From positions 1,116,001 through 1,180,000 of the forward strand of contig CALNYS010000004.1 of the NCBI GenBank assembly GCA_942490855.1: a stretch of 64,000 nucleotides of DNA, written 5' to 3'. Origin of the DNA: CALNYS01 sp942490855 (GTDB lineage: Bacteria > Planctomycetota > Phycisphaerae > Phycisphaerales > UBA1924). Below, piece by piece: positions 26,303 to 35,994 of the stretch; the stretch's first letter is position 1; each line of letters starts with the position of its first letter. A program made the translations under genes and the position numbers. The notes below the pieces were generated by a model that saw nothing but the letters and a program-made list of their open reading frames with translations, ran no database searches and was not told where the DNA came from.

Positions 26303-28750
26303 ATGCCCCTCCGCTACACCGCCAGAATCCTGAAAGTCCTCAAGCAGTACGAGGCCGGCGAGGCCGACGTCTCCACCCTCTCCCGCGAGTTGGGGGTGTC
26401 GAGCGATGATTTCCCCGTGCTCCGCGAGGCCATCGAGCAGCTCGTCGAGGAGGGCCACCTCGTCGCCACGGCCGAGGACTGGTTCGGGCTCCCGCCCATC
26501 GGCGACGAGATCGTGGGCGAGTTCCGCAAGAACCCCCGCGGCTTCGGCTTCATCGTCCCCAACCGCCCCGTCGCGACCGGCGACATCTTCGTCCCGCCCG
26601 ACTGCACCAGCGACGCCCTCACCGGCGACATCGTCCGCGCCAAGGTGATCACCAAGCGCCGCAAGGGCGAGATCGACCACACCGGCGCCATCGTCGAGAT
26701 CCTCGAGCGCAAGCAGTCCCACTTCACCGGCGAGCTCCAGAACCAGGGCGGCACGTGGCTCGTCCACCCCGACGGCAAGTCCCTCACCGCGCCCATCGCA
26801 GTCAACGACCCCTCCATCAAGAACGCCCGCGCCGGCGACAAGGTCGTCTTCGAGATCCTCACCTACCCCGAGGGCCACCACCTCGGGCAGGGCGTCATCG
26901 TCGAGGTGCTGGGCGAAGCCGGGCAGCCCGACGTCGAGACACAGGCCGTCATCGCCGCCTACAACCTCCCCGGCGACTTCCCCAAGGCCTGCATCGACCA
27001 GGCCCGCGACGCCGCCAAGGGCTTCGAAGACGACGTCGAGATGGCCGAGAAGACCGGCAGCTTCCCCGGGCGCGAAGACCTCCGCGACACCCTCATCCTC
27101 ACCATCGACCCCCCCGACGCCAAGGACTTCGACGACGCCCTCTCGCTCGAGAAGATCACGCTCAAGAACGGGCAGCGCGGCTACCGCCTCGGCGTCCACA
27201 TCGCAGACGTCTCGCACTTCATCCCCGTCGGCTCCCCGCTCGACGAGGAATCGACCCTCCGCGGCAACTCGGTGTACCTGCCGCGCAAGGTCATCCCCAT
27301 GCTCCCCGAGCTGCTCTCCAACGGCGTCTGCTCCCTGCGCGAGCGCGAGCCCCGCTACGCCAAGAGCGCCTTCATCGATTACAACGAGCGCGGCGAGGTG
27401 CAGGGGCGCGCCTACGCCTCCACCGTCATCCACTCCGCCAAGCGCATGACCTACCTCGAGGCGCAGGCGCTCATCGACGGCGACCTCGAAGAGGCCAAGA
27501 AGCACGCCCGCACCGACACCGAGCCCACCCGCGAGATCATCCAGAACCTCAAGGACCTCGACGCGCTCGCCAAGGCCATCCACCGCCGGCGGCGCAAGCA
27601 GGGCATGATCCACCTCGACCTCCCCGAGGTCGAACTCATCTACGACGACGAGGGACGCGTCATCGACGCCGAGCCCGAAGACGACGCTTGGACCCACACC
27701 CTCATCGAGATGTGCATGGTCGAGGCCAACGAGGCCGTCGCCGTCCTCTTCGAGCGCCTCGGCGTCCCCGCGATGCGCCGCACCCACCCCGACCCCGAGG
27801 CCGGCTCCTACGAGTCGCTCCAGAAGTACCTCAAGGCCGCCGGGTACTCGATCTCCAAAGAGCCCACGCGCCACGAGCTCCAGACCCTGCTCGACAGCAC
27901 GAAGGGACGCCCCGAAGCGCCGGCCGTCCACTTCGCCGTCCTGCGCACGCTCACCAAGGCCGCGTACTCCCCCGCGATGATCGGGCACTTCGCCCTCGCC
28001 TCCGAGGCCTACTCGCACTTTACGAGCCCCATCCGGCGCTACTGCGACCTGACGATCCACCGCCAGCTCGCCGAGTTCCTCTCGCGCACCAAGAACGGCT
28101 CCGACGTCCCCAACGGGCACGAAGCGCTGCGCAAGCTGGGCGACGCGATGAACAAGGCCGGCGTCATGCCAAGCGAGGAAGAGCTCTCCGAGATCGGCGC
28201 CCGTTGCAACCGCACCGAGGAACAAGCCTCCGGCGCCGAGCGCGAGCTCCGCAACTTCCTCGTCATGCAGCTGCTCTCCGAGAAGATCGGCGAGGTCTTC
28301 CCCGGCGTCTGCACTGGCGTCACCAAGGCCGGCGTCTTCGTGCGCATCGACAAGTACCTCGTCGAAGGCCTCGTCAAGTCCGAAGACCTGCCCACCGGCG
28401 CCGACAAGCCCGGCCCCGGACGCTGGCGCCTAGACGAACGCACCGGCGCCCTCGTCGAAGAGAACACCAAGCGCTCCTTCCGCCTCGGCGATCAGGTGCA
28501 GGTCACCGTCTCGCAGGTCAACCTCGCCTCCAAGCAGATGGAACTCCTCATCCCCGAGGGCGAAGCGTCCAAGCGCGCCGGCGTGGGCAAGGCCCTCAAG
28601 CTCGGCTCCGAAGGCGGCGGGCTCGGCGCCTCAGAGGGCGCGGGCTTTACCCGGAAGACCGGCTCGCAACGGCGCGACCAACGCTCCAAGAGCCGCGACC
28701 GACGCAAGAAGGACTTCCGCCAGGAACGCAAGGACGGCGGGAAGCAGTAG
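26303..28750 (+). CDS. rnr: ribonuclease R
   Basis: An 815-residue 3'-5' exoribonuclease. N-terminal winged HTH (residues 1-60), cold-shock OB domains (NPRGFGFIVPN and AGDKVVFEI), and the catalytic RNB domain with LTIDPPDAKDFDDALSLE, whose aspartates bind Mg. A C-terminal S1 domain (FPGVCTGVTKAGVFVRIDKY) and a basic Lys/Arg-rich tail ending DRRKKDFRQERKDGGKQ complete it. The basic tail is characteristic of RNase R as opposed to RNase II. Degrades structured RNA in the cytosol. Confidence 0.97.
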   Translation: MPLRYTARILKVLKQYEAGEADVSTLSRELGVSSDDFPVLREAIEQLVEEGHLVATAEDWFGLPPIGDEIVGEFRKNPRGFGFIVPNRPVATGDIFVPPDCTSDALTGDIVRAKVITKRRKGEIDHTGAIVEILERKQSHFTGELQNQGGTWLVHPDGKSLTAPIAVNDPSIKNARAGDKVVFEILTYPEGHHLGQGVIVEVLGEAGQPDVETQAVIAAYNLPGDFPKACIDQARDAAKGFEDDVEMAEKTGSFPGREDLRDTLILTIDPPDAKDFDDALSLEKITLKNGQRGYRLGVHIADVSHFIPVGSPLDEESTLRGNSVYLPRKVIPMLPELLSNGVCSLREREPRYAKSAFIDYNERGEVQGRAYASTVIHSAKRMTYLEAQALIDGDLEEAKKHARTDTEPTREIIQNLKDLDALAKAIHRRRRKQGMIHLDLPEVELIYDDEGRVIDAEPEDDAWTHTLIEMCMVEANEAVAVLFERLGVPAMRRTHPDPEAGSYESLQKYLKAAGYSISKEPTRHELQTLLDSTKGRPEAPAVHFAVLRTLTKAAYSPAMIGHFALASEAYSHFTSPIRRYCDLTIHRQLAEFLSRTKNGSDVPNGHEALRKLGDAMNKAGVMPSEEELSEIGARCNRTEEQASGAERELRNFLVMQLLSEKIGEVFPGVCTGVTKAGVFVRIDKYLVEGLVKSEDLPTGADKPGPGRWRLDERTGALVEENTKRSFRLGDQVQVTVSQVNLASKQMELLIPEGEASKRAGVGKALKLGSEGGGLGASEGAGFTRKTGSQRRDQRSKSRDRRKKDFRQERKDGGKQ

Positions 28751-28912
28751 TCCCCCGAACCGGTGTCTCTGCGCTGAGCACTGCGCCCGACGCGTCTCCA
28801 AAAGCTCCTTCGCCTTGCGCATTTGGTGTCGAGCACACCGAGCGCTCCTTGTACGCTCCAGGTCCTCGGATCTGAACCGGCCGTTGGTCCGGTGCGCGAC
28901 AAGGAGTATGCG

Positions 28913-30628
28913 ATGCGATGCAAGTACGTGCGGCGTGGTCTCACCGGTGCGGTTCTCATCAGCGCGTCGACGGCGCTGGCTGGCGGCGAGCGTCTCGTCA
29001 GCATCGACGGCGAGCTCACGCCCGAACCGCAGCTCGAGGTCGATGACCACACGCCGTACGTGGGGCCGGCGCTCGGACTCCTCGGCGCGTCCTGCCAAGC
29101 GACGCTCAGCCCGGTCGGTCAATCAGGCTCGCGCGCGGCGGTGCTCTTCGGCGACGGCGTCGCGCCATTTACAATCGCGATGCGCACCCGCGAGGGCGAG
29201 TCCGGCGGGATGGAACCGGCGGGCGAGTACATCTACTCCATCGACGCCGACGCGCCCCTCACAACCGACACGGGCCTCGTCGCCCACATCGTGCGACTCG
29301 AGAACGCGCCCGGGACCATCTTCCGCCCGCGCGCCCTCGTCGTCCACGACACCGCCGCCGGAGCCCGAGCAGAGATCGTGCGCCACGGCGATGTCCCTGT
29401 GAACAGCCCGCTCGCGGTTTTCCTCCAATCCGGCAGCGACGGCGTCACCGTGAACAACAACGGACAGGTCGCGGCGAGAGTCGTGCTCGGTGAGAAAGAG
29501 GATCTCGAGGCGATCGTCACCGGCTCCGGTGCGCCCGGTACGCTCCGCGCCGTAGCGGTCGAGGGCGACGCGGCGCCGGGCTCGGGCAACTTCGATTTCA
29601 TCTACGCGCCGGCGATCAACGACGCCGGGATGATCGCCTTCGCCGCCGATCTCGAAGCAGCCACGGGCGTCTACACCTTCCCGTGGGCGATCTACCGCGA
29701 CACGGACGGGACGCTCGAAGAGATCGTGCGGGAAGGGGACGCCGACCCGTTCGGCTTCCTGATCACCGACCTCGGCTTCACGAGACCATGCCTCAACGCC
29801 CACGGCGACCTCGCGTACTGGGCGAGCGTCGATGTCGGGGTCGGCGGCGACCCTGTCTCGCTCGTGTACGTCTCCGCAGACGGAACGCACACCCGTCTGG
29901 TGATCTCGGGAGACCCCATGCCCGGCACCGGCGGCGCGGTCGAGTTCTCCCTCGTCAGCGGGCGCACCTACGCGATCAACGACGCCGCGCAGGTCGCGTT
30001 CAAGGGCCGGGTCGATCTGAACCCGACCGGTCTGTCCGATCGGGTTGACGGCGTCTTCCGCGCCGACGGTCCCGGCGGGCAGATCGTCACCGCGGCGCTG
30101 GTGCGCGACCCCGCCCCCGGCGGCGGCACGTTCCGCACCCTCTACGACTTCGCCATGAACGAGAGCGGGCAGATCGCGTTCGAAGCGACCGTGGACATGC
30201 CCGACGGTTCCACGCCCCGCGGCGTCTTCTTCTACGACGACGACAACGGGCTGCAAGAGATCGTGCGCGAAGGCGACGTGATCCTCGGCGGCACGATCGA
30301 GCAGCTCGTCTTCAGCGGGACAGACGTGACCGTCCTCGCCTGCGACGACCGCTCCGGGCTCAACGACCACGGCGAGGTCGCGTACTGGTTCCGTCTCGAT
30401 TCATCCGAGGGCGTCATCGACCGCGAGGGCGTCGCCATCTGGCCGGCGGGCGCGGGCCCCGGCTGCCCCGCCGATCTCAACAACGACGGCGCCGTTGATT
30501 CGAGCGACCTCGCCGCGCTGCTCGCGTTCTGGGATCAGCCCAGCGACGCCGACTTCAACGGTGACGGCACGACCGATTCCAGCGATCTCGCCGAGATCCT
30601 CGCCGCGTGGGGCGATTGCCCCGCTTAA
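28913..30628 (+). CDS. exported repeat protein with dockerin-like C-terminus (DUF7453-like)
   Basis: A 571-residue exported protein: signal peptide (GLTGAVLISASTALAGG), then repeats each with the pattern INDAGMIAFAADL, LNAHGDLAYWAS, INDAAQVAFKGRV, MNESGQIAFEATV, LNDHGEVAYWF. These recur about every 70 residues, suggesting a beta-propeller-like array. The C-terminus holds two Ca-binding dockerin-type motifs (ADLNNDGAVDSSDLAALLAF and DFNGDGTTDSSDLAEILA). ATG 28913 has AGGAG at good spacing. Function unknown; probably surface-attached or periplasmic. Ends in a tail-to-tail overlap with pheT. Confidence 0.85.
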   Translation: MRCKYVRRGLTGAVLISASTALAGGERLVSIDGELTPEPQLEVDDHTPYVGPALGLLGASCQATLSPVGQSGSRAAVLFGDGVAPFTIAMRTREGESGGMEPAGEYIYSIDADAPLTTDTGLVAHIVRLENAPGTIFRPRALVVHDTAAGARAEIVRHGDVPVNSPLAVFLQSGSDGVTVNNNGQVAARVVLGEKEDLEAIVTGSGAPGTLRAVAVEGDAAPGSGNFDFIYAPAINDAGMIAFAADLEAATGVYTFPWAIYRDTDGTLEEIVREGDADPFGFLITDLGFTRPCLNAHGDLAYWASVDVGVGGDPVSLVYVSADGTHTRLVISGDPMPGTGGAVEFSLVSGRTYAINDAAQVAFKGRVDLNPTGLSDRVDGVFRADGPGGQIVTAALVRDPAPGGGTFRTLYDFAMNESGQIAFEATVDMPDGSTPRGVFFYDDDNGLQEIVREGDVILGGTIEQLVFSGTDVTVLACDDRSGLNDHGEVAYWFRLDSSEGVIDREGVAIWPAGAGPGCPADLNNDGAVDSSDLAALLAFWDQPSDADFNGDGTTDSSDLAEILAAWGDCPA

Positions 30629-32682
30629 GCCCGCAGCTCCGCCCCCACGCCCGACTTGAGCGCGCCGACCACCGTCTCCACCTGCGGGTCCACCTCCTCG
30701 TGGCGCAGCGTGCGCGACGGGTCGCGGAACTTCATGCGGAACGTGACGGATTTCTGCCCTGTTTCCAGCGGTTTCCCGCGGTAGACGCCTACAAAGCTCA
30801 GGCCCTCAAGCAGCGCCGGCTGCGCGCCCATCGTGAGCGATTCGATCTCCGCCCACGCCGTCGCTTCCTTCACCACCACGCTCAGGTCGCGCTCGATCGC
30901 CGGGAACGCCGGCAGCGCCTCGGCCTTGCTCGCCGGCGGGTAGAGCCCCAGCAGCACGTCGAGGTTCAGCTCCGCCGCGACCAGCCCCACCTCCACCGCC
31001 CACTTCTTGCACGCTTTCTTGTCGAGCACCCCGAAGCACCCGAGCGGCGCGCCGTTAAGCGTCACCCCCGCGAACGCGTCCGATCGGAACGCGGCGCAGT
31101 ACGCCGGCCCGGCGTTGATGGCGAGCGTCGGCGCTTCCCCGCCCAGCGTGCGCACAAGCGTGTCGATCACGCCGCGCATCACGCGCACGCCCTCCTGCGC
31201 GTCGGGCGCGTCGATCAGCAGCGTCAGGTTGCGGAACTCGACCGTCTCGCCGTCTTTCGCCCCGCCGTCCCATTCCGCGAAGACCGACGCCGTCTCGAAG
31301 AGGCGCACGCCCCCGGGCTCGACCCCGCCGTTCTGGTTCACCATCCGGCAATCCAGCAGCGACGGGACCGCCGAGGGGCGCAGCGCCGGGGCTTCCTTGC
31401 GCCGGTTCTCATCGACCGCCAGCGCCCGCAGCCCGGGCGGCATGAAGAGCGCCGCGTCCTGGCGCGTCGCGAAGCTGAACGTCACCGTCTCGAAGAAGCC
31501 CATGCCTGTGAGCGCGTTGCCGATCGCCGCCAGCGCCGCCTCGCTCGCCTGGGGCGCCGACGTCCGCGCTGGCATCATGTCGTGCACCGGGATCGACGCG
31601 AACCCCTCGCTCCGCGCGACCTCCTCGATCAGGTCGATCTCCCGCGTCACGTCGTGGCGCCGGTGGGGGGGCACGACGCACGACAGCTCGTCCTCGTTCG
31701 CCTCAACTGTGAACCCCAGCCCGCGCAGCAGCTCCGCCATGCGCTCCGGCGCAAGCTCGATCCCGAGGATCGCGTTGCAGCGCGACGCCCGCAGCGCCAC
31801 CCTCGGCGCCTCGGGCAGCGCGGGACCAACGACGATCGCCCCGTCCGCCAGCTCGCCCCCCGCGACCTCCACGATCAGCTGCGCGATGCGGTCCGCGCAC
31901 GCGTCGATCTGCGCCGGGTCCACCGTGCGCTCAAACCGGTGCGACGCGTCCGTCCGGATGTTGTGACGGCGCGACGAGCCGCGCACCGTCGCCTCGTCCC
32001 ACGTCGCCGCTTCGAGGAGAACGTCGGTCGTCGCGTTCGTCACGCCAGAATCCAGCCCGCCGATGACGCCCGCGAGCGAGCGCGCCCGCTCGCTGTCCGC
32101 GACCACCACGTCCGCTTGGTCGAGCTCCAGCTCGCTCTCGTCGAGCGCCGTCAGCTTTTCGCCCTGCTCCGCGTGACGGATCACCAGCCGGTGCTCCGCG
32201 AGCTCGCCCAGATCAAAGACGTGCGAGGGCTGCCCCAGCTCCATCAGCACGTAGTTCGTCACGTCCACCACGTTGTTGATCGGACGCAGACCCACCGCTT
32301 CCAGCGCCGTCGCCAGCCACGCCGGGCTGGGGCCCACCTTGACGCCCTTGATCACGCGGGCCGTGAACCGCGGGCACAGGGCCGGGTCCACCAGCACCGA
32401 GACGCCCGTCTCCTTCTCGACCGCGTCGCCGCTCGCCGGGGGCGCCGTCGGCACGACCAGCTCCCGCCCCGTCGCCGCCGCGATCTCCCGCGCCAGCCCC
32501 ACGTGGCACAGCGCGTCGCCCCGGTTGCTCGTGACCTCGACGTCCATCTGGACGTCCCCGCCGTCCAGCTCCACGCGCTCCTCGATCGGGAACCCCGCGT
32601 GCGTCAAAACCCGCTCCACCTCGTCGGCGGAGCAATCAGCGGGGGAAAGGTACGTGTTGAGCCACTTCACAGAGATGATCAT
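30625..32682 (-). CDS. pheT: phenylalanyl-tRNA synthetase beta subunit, lacking the N-terminal OB domain
   Basis: A 685-residue beta subunit of PheRS. The start MIISVKWLNTYLSP matches the family, but from residue 40 it passes directly to VQMDVEVTSNRGDALCHVGL; the roughly 110-residue EMAP/OB tRNA-binding domain between these points is absent. B3/B4 editing, B5 (VVPPHRRHDVTREIDLIEEV), core and C-terminal FDX-ACB domain (SVTFRMKFRDPSRTL) are present. pheS is not adjacent. The gene is otherwise intact and should work with PheS elsewhere. Confidence 0.95.
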   Translation of the reverse strand: MIISVKWLNTYLSPADCSADEVERVLTHAGFPIEERVELDGGDVQMDVEVTSNRGDALCHVGLAREIAAATGRELVVPTAPPASGDAVEKETGVSVLVDPALCPRFTARVIKGVKVGPSPAWLATALEAVGLRPINNVVDVTNYVLMELGQPSHVFDLGELAEHRLVIRHAEQGEKLTALDESELELDQADVVVADSERARSLAGVIGGLDSGVTNATTDVLLEAATWDEATVRGSSRRHNIRTDASHRFERTVDPAQIDACADRIAQLIVEVAGGELADGAIVVGPALPEAPRVALRASRCNAILGIELAPERMAELLRGLGFTVEANEDELSCVVPPHRRHDVTREIDLIEEVARSEGFASIPVHDMMPARTSAPQASEAALAAIGNALTGMGFFETVTFSFATRQDAALFMPPGLRALAVDENRRKEAPALRPSAVPSLLDCRMVNQNGGVEPGGVRLFETASVFAEWDGGAKDGETVEFRNLTLLIDAPDAQEGVRVMRGVIDTLVRTLGGEAPTLAINAGPAYCAAFRSDAFAGVTLNGAPLGCFGVLDKKACKKWAVEVGLVAAELNLDVLLGLYPPASKAEALPAFPAIERDLSVVVKEATAWAEIESLTMGAQPALLEGLSFVGVYRGKPLETGQKSVTFRMKFRDPSRTLRHEEVDPQVETVVGALKSGVGAELRA

Positions 32683-32824
32683 GGCCGAAGTGTACCGACC
32701 TGCTCGGGCGCCACGACTCGCCCCGCAGGGGCGCAGTAGTGCCCTTGGGTTCGGCAGTAACCTCCGGGCGCCCCGACCCGCCGTCCGCGGCGCGTCGGGA
32801 CTGAACCCCCACGAACCACCCACC

Positions 32825-33130
32825 ATGACCGACACCCGCCACCCCCAACGCAAGCTAGGCGACCTCCGCTCCGTCGGCCCCACCACCCTCAAAGATTTCG
32901 CCGACCTCGGCGTCACCAGCGTCGCCGACCTCGCCACCCGCGACCCCGACGACCTCTACACCCGCCTCGCAGAACGCAAAAAACCCGACCTCGGCGCCGC
33001 CCGCCTCGGCCCCTGCTGCCGAGACGTCTTCGCCTGCGCGATCGCCCAGGCGAACGACCCGGACCTGCCGAAGGAGCAGCGGGAGTGGTGGTGGTGGTGG
33101 AGTGGGCGGCGGAATCAGAAGATCTGCTGA
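32825..33130 (+). CDS. Cdd1-like helix-hairpin-helix protein, 101 aa
   Basis: A short HhH protein: KLGDLRSVGPTTLKDFADLG, then DLATRDPDDLYTRLAER, then CCRDVFACAIAQA. This is the pattern of the Cdd1 family (once called pathogenicity locus), presumed nucleic-acid binding. The C-terminus ends in five consecutive tryptophans (WWWWWSGRR) encoded by a TGG repeat, which is prone to slippage. Its last 16 bases overlap tail-to-tail with the next gene. Function not established. Confidence 0.8.
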   Translation: MTDTRHPQRKLGDLRSVGPTTLKDFADLGVTSVADLATRDPDDLYTRLAERKKPDLGAARLGPCCRDVFACAIAQANDPDLPKEQREWWWWWSGRRNQKIC

Positions 33131-33828
33131 GGTTCTGGACGTCCGTCGGGGCCGATGATGCCGAGACGGAAGCCAAAGAAGTGGTAGCGATCGTCCGAGT
33201 ATGTGCGCGGGTGCTTCTGGATGGGTACACCCACAACTCTGACGATATCAATAGGTTTATGAGGTCCGGCCGGTTCAAATCGCCACACGCAGACCGAGTC
33301 ATCGTAGCGAACGAAGAACTTCGGAAGCTGGGTCTGTGTATCGACATCCTCAATATGAACCCAGATCACATTAGCATCACGGCGGCCTACTGCTTCAGCG
33401 ATTAGGGTGGCATCTCGTCCAGTGAAGGCGTCCGCGACGAAGCTCATGAGGCCCGCGCGGTTCTTGCGTTCGATCGGCGTCATTTCATTGTACGATTTAT
33501 CCAATGGTGCGTTGCAGTCGGCGTAGATCAGATACCCCTTGAGTTGTGTCCATTCGAGTCGTTCGCCAATAGAAAACCAGAGGATACTGCCGAGTAAGAT
33601 CGACTCCGTGTCATGAATGCGCGAGTCAGGCCGTGCAATCTTGGCAAGGTGTTGGCGCGTTACATAATGCTCGACAATGTCATTTGTGTATTGAGGGTTG
33701 AGCTTTGCAGAACGAATCTGGCTCCTAGGCGGTTGGTTATGGGAGGCGCGAAGTGCGATAAACAATAGCGCAAGAAGTGCAGCGACTCCAAGCAGAACGG
33801 TTAGCCTTGCTATCGAATGCTTCTGCAA
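33115..33828 (-). CDS. membrane-anchored protein of unknown function, AT-richer
   Basis: A 237-residue protein with one N-terminal helix (RLTVLLGVAALLALLFIALR) and a soluble domain containing GYLIYADCNAPLDKSYNEM and VIWVHIEDVDTQTQLPKFFV. Probable TTG start at 33826-33828. Third codon positions are much less GC-biased than in flanking genes (codons such as AAT, TAT and CAA are common), suggesting recent acquisition or relaxed selection. No family recognised. Confidence 0.65.
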   Translation of the reverse strand: MQKHSIARLTVLLGVAALLALLFIALRASHNQPPRSQIRSAKLNPQYTNDIVEHYVTRQHLAKIARPDSRIHDTESILLGSILWFSIGERLEWTQLKGYLIYADCNAPLDKSYNEMTPIERKNRAGLMSFVADAFTGRDATLIAEAVGRRDANVIWVHIEDVDTQTQLPKFFVRYDDSVCVWRFEPAGPHKPIDIVRVVGVPIQKHPRTYSDDRYHFFGFRLGIIGPDGRPEPQQIF

Positions 33829-33899
33829 TCTCAGCCTCGCAACTCGATGTGTTGGGTGACAGTGTTGCTACGGACAGAGCACGCTCGCAGTTCGCATTC

Positions 33900-34895
33900 T
33901 TAAGCGCCGGCTGAATTCGCCCCCGCCTCCGTCAACTGCCGCCCCCGCCGCGTCCGCGCCAAAAACCCAATCTGCAACAAGAACGGCTCCACCACGTCTT
34001 CCAGCGTGCCCGAATCCTCGCCCATCGTCGCGGCGATCGCCTCCAGCCCCACCGGGCCGCCGTCGTAGACCGTCGCGATCGCCTTGAGGTACTTGCGGTC
34101 CAGCTCGTCGAGGCCCAGCGCGTCCACGCCCTCGAGCGCGAGCGCTTCTTCGACGCACGCCGTGGTGACGCGCCCGTCCATGCGCACCTGCGCGTAGTCG
34201 CGCACGCGGCGGAGCAAACGATTGACGATGCGCGGCGTCCCCCGGCTGCGCCCCGCGATCAGCTCCAGCGCCGCCGGGTCGTCGATCACCATGCCCAGCA
34301 GGTGCGCGCTCCGCGTGACGATCGTCAGCAGATCCGGCGCGCTGTAGAACTCGAGATGGTGCGACACGCCGAAGCGGCTGCGCAGCGGCGCCGACACCAT
34401 CCCCGCCCGCGTCGTCGCGCCGATGACGGTGAAGGGCTTGAGCGCGATCGACACCGTGCGCCCGTGCATCCCCGAATCGACGGTGACGTCGATGCGGTGG
34501 TCCTCCATCGCCGGGTAGATGAACTCCTCGACGGCCGCGGGCATCCGGTGGATCTCATCAATGAACAGCAGGTCGCCGTTCTCGAGGCGCGTCAGCGCGC
34601 CCACAAGGTCGGTGCCCCGCGTCAGCGCGGGCCCGCTGGTCACGTGCGCGCGCGTGCCCATCTCCGCGGCCAGCACGTGCGCGAGCGTTGTTTTGCCGAG
34701 CCCGGGGGGGCCGTGCAGCAGCGTGTGCTCCATCGGCTCGGAGCGCGCCCGCGCGGCCTCCGCGGCGATGGTCAGGCGTTCGAGCAGCTCGCGCTGCCCC
34801 ACGAAGTCGTCGAAGCGCTCGGGGCGGAGCGACCAGTTGACCCGCTCGTCCTGCTCCGAGACCGCCGTGCCGCTGATGATGCGTTCCGTCGCCAT
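33900..34895 (-). CDS. ruvB: Holliday junction helicase RuvB
   Basis: A 331-residue AAA+ motor of the RuvABC branch migration complex. Walker A HGPPGLGKTT is at residues 61-70, Walker B LLFIDEIHRM follows, sensor 1 is IGATTRAG, and the arginine finger lies in PLRSRFG. The C-terminal winged helix (GPVGLEAIAATMGEDSGTLE) is complete. ruvA and ruvC are not adjacent. Confidence 0.97.
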   Translation of the reverse strand: MATERIISGTAVSEQDERVNWSLRPERFDDFVGQRELLERLTIAAEAARARSEPMEHTLLHGPPGLGKTTLAHVLAAEMGTRAHVTSGPALTRGTDLVGALTRLENGDLLFIDEIHRMPAAVEEFIYPAMEDHRIDVTVDSGMHGRTVSIALKPFTVIGATTRAGMVSAPLRSRFGVSHHLEFYSAPDLLTIVTRSAHLLGMVIDDPAALELIAGRSRGTPRIVNRLLRRVRDYAQVRMDGRVTTACVEEALALEGVDALGLDELDRKYLKAIATVYDGGPVGLEAIAATMGEDSGTLEDVVEPFLLQIGFLARTRRGRQLTEAGANSAGA

Positions 34896-34955
34896 AGCGC
34901 AGACTCTACCGCAACCACGGGGGCGAGTGGAGTGATGTTCGGGAAAAGTGGGGGC

Positions 34956-35327
34956 TCAGTCCATCCACTTGTCGGTCACGGTGCCGCTGGCCATCTGCAC
35001 GTAGAGCGTGCGGACGGTCCCGCTGGAGTTGTTGCGGGCGTGGAGGCGGTAGGACCCGCCGACCATCTGGTAGCGGTACTTCCAGACCTCCTGCAGCGGG
35101 TCGCGCAGGGCCTCGATGTCGGTGGCGGGCCCGAGGACGGCCTCGAGCCAGTCGGCGGTGGTCTCGCCGGGCTTGATGCGGTTGATCGTCTCCTGCCCGA
35201 CGAGGCGGGCGTCGGGCGGCAGGAAGCCGAAGCGACGGTTGCTGCTCGTGCGGCACCCGCTGAGGGCCGCGCCGGTCGTGACGAGCGCGAGGGCCGTCAC
35301 ACTCAGAACCTTGATTCCGTGCCGCAT
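34956..35327 (-). CDS. BamE/SmpA-like lipoprotein, 123 aa
   Basis: Lipoprotein signal (SVTALALVTTGAALSGC) with a lipobox LSGC, so the mature protein is lipid-anchored. The remaining domain, ETINRIKPGETTADWLEAVL then LQEVWKYRYQM, has the BamE/SmpA-like layout (short helix hairpin with LGxP followed by W.Y strand). Outer-membrane assembly or a similar scaffolding role is possible. ATG 35327 has GGAG at good spacing. Confidence 0.82.
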   Translation of the reverse strand: MRHGIKVLSVTALALVTTGAALSGCRTSSNRRFGFLPPDARLVGQETINRIKPGETTADWLEAVLGPATDIEALRDPLQEVWKYRYQMVGGSYRLHARNNSSGTVRTLYVQMASGTVTDKWMD

Positions 35328-35358
35328 CGTCGATCTCCGCGGGCGCACCTCGCCCGGT

Positions 35359-35976
35359 TCAATCGTCGGCCGGGTCGCTGGTCCCGCTGGAATCTTGGGG
35401 CAGGCGGTCAAAGAGAGCGTTGACGCGCCGCCGGCGCTCGACGTCGTGCGTCCACACGCTGGGGGTGGCGCTCATGAGCGAGCGCGTGCCGATGCCCGAC
35501 GCCGCGTCGTCCGGCGCCGTCGGGGCGATGCGGTTGCTGACGCGCAGGGAAGAGGTCGGCACGGGCGTGTACGCCGTCGCGCCGCTCGCGCCCGAGAGCA
35601 GCGAGCGCGGGCCGTGGGACATGCTCGCGATGAGCTCGTCGCTCGGGGGGCCGATGGAGTAGATCGTCCCGGGGGGCGCGACCGCCTGGGCGCCGAAGCG
35701 CGTCGGGACGTACTCGGAGCGCTCAAAGAGCGCGTGGAGCGCGCCGTCGCGGCGCATCAGGAGCCCGTCGCTCCCCGGCACGCGGTAGACGCTGTCGAAC
35801 CCGCTGGGCTGGCGCAGCTCGATGTTGTAGTGCTCGAGGGAGGTCGCCAGCGGCGAGACGTCCTCGAAGCCCTGCTCGATGCGCTCGAGGCGGAGCGCGC
35901 CGGGGTCCTGCGGCACGCCCTGGGCGAGGGCGGCGCTGGCGGCGAGGGCGGTCGGGATGAGGGTGGTAAGTCGCAT
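35359..35976 (-). CDS. exported hypothetical protein, 205 aa
   Basis: Signal peptide MRLTTLIPTALAASAALAQG followed by a mature region with LERIEQGFEDVSPLATSLEH and GFDSVYRVPGSDGLLMRRDG, then a Ser/Pro-rich disordered tail. No domain recognised. Lies between the lipoprotein and the TonB-like gene, all on one strand with short gaps, suggesting an envelope operon (36825 to 34956). Confidence 0.75.
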   Translation of the reverse strand: MRLTTLIPTALAASAALAQGVPQDPGALRLERIEQGFEDVSPLATSLEHYNIELRQPSGFDSVYRVPGSDGLLMRRDGALHALFERSEYVPTRFGAQAVAPPGTIYSIGPPSDELIASMSHGPRSLLSGASGATAYTPVPTSSLRVSNRIAPTAPDDAASGIGTRSLMSATPSVWTHDVERRRRVNALFDRLPQDSSGTSDPADD

Positions 35977-35994
35977 GGTGGTTCTATCGGCGTT

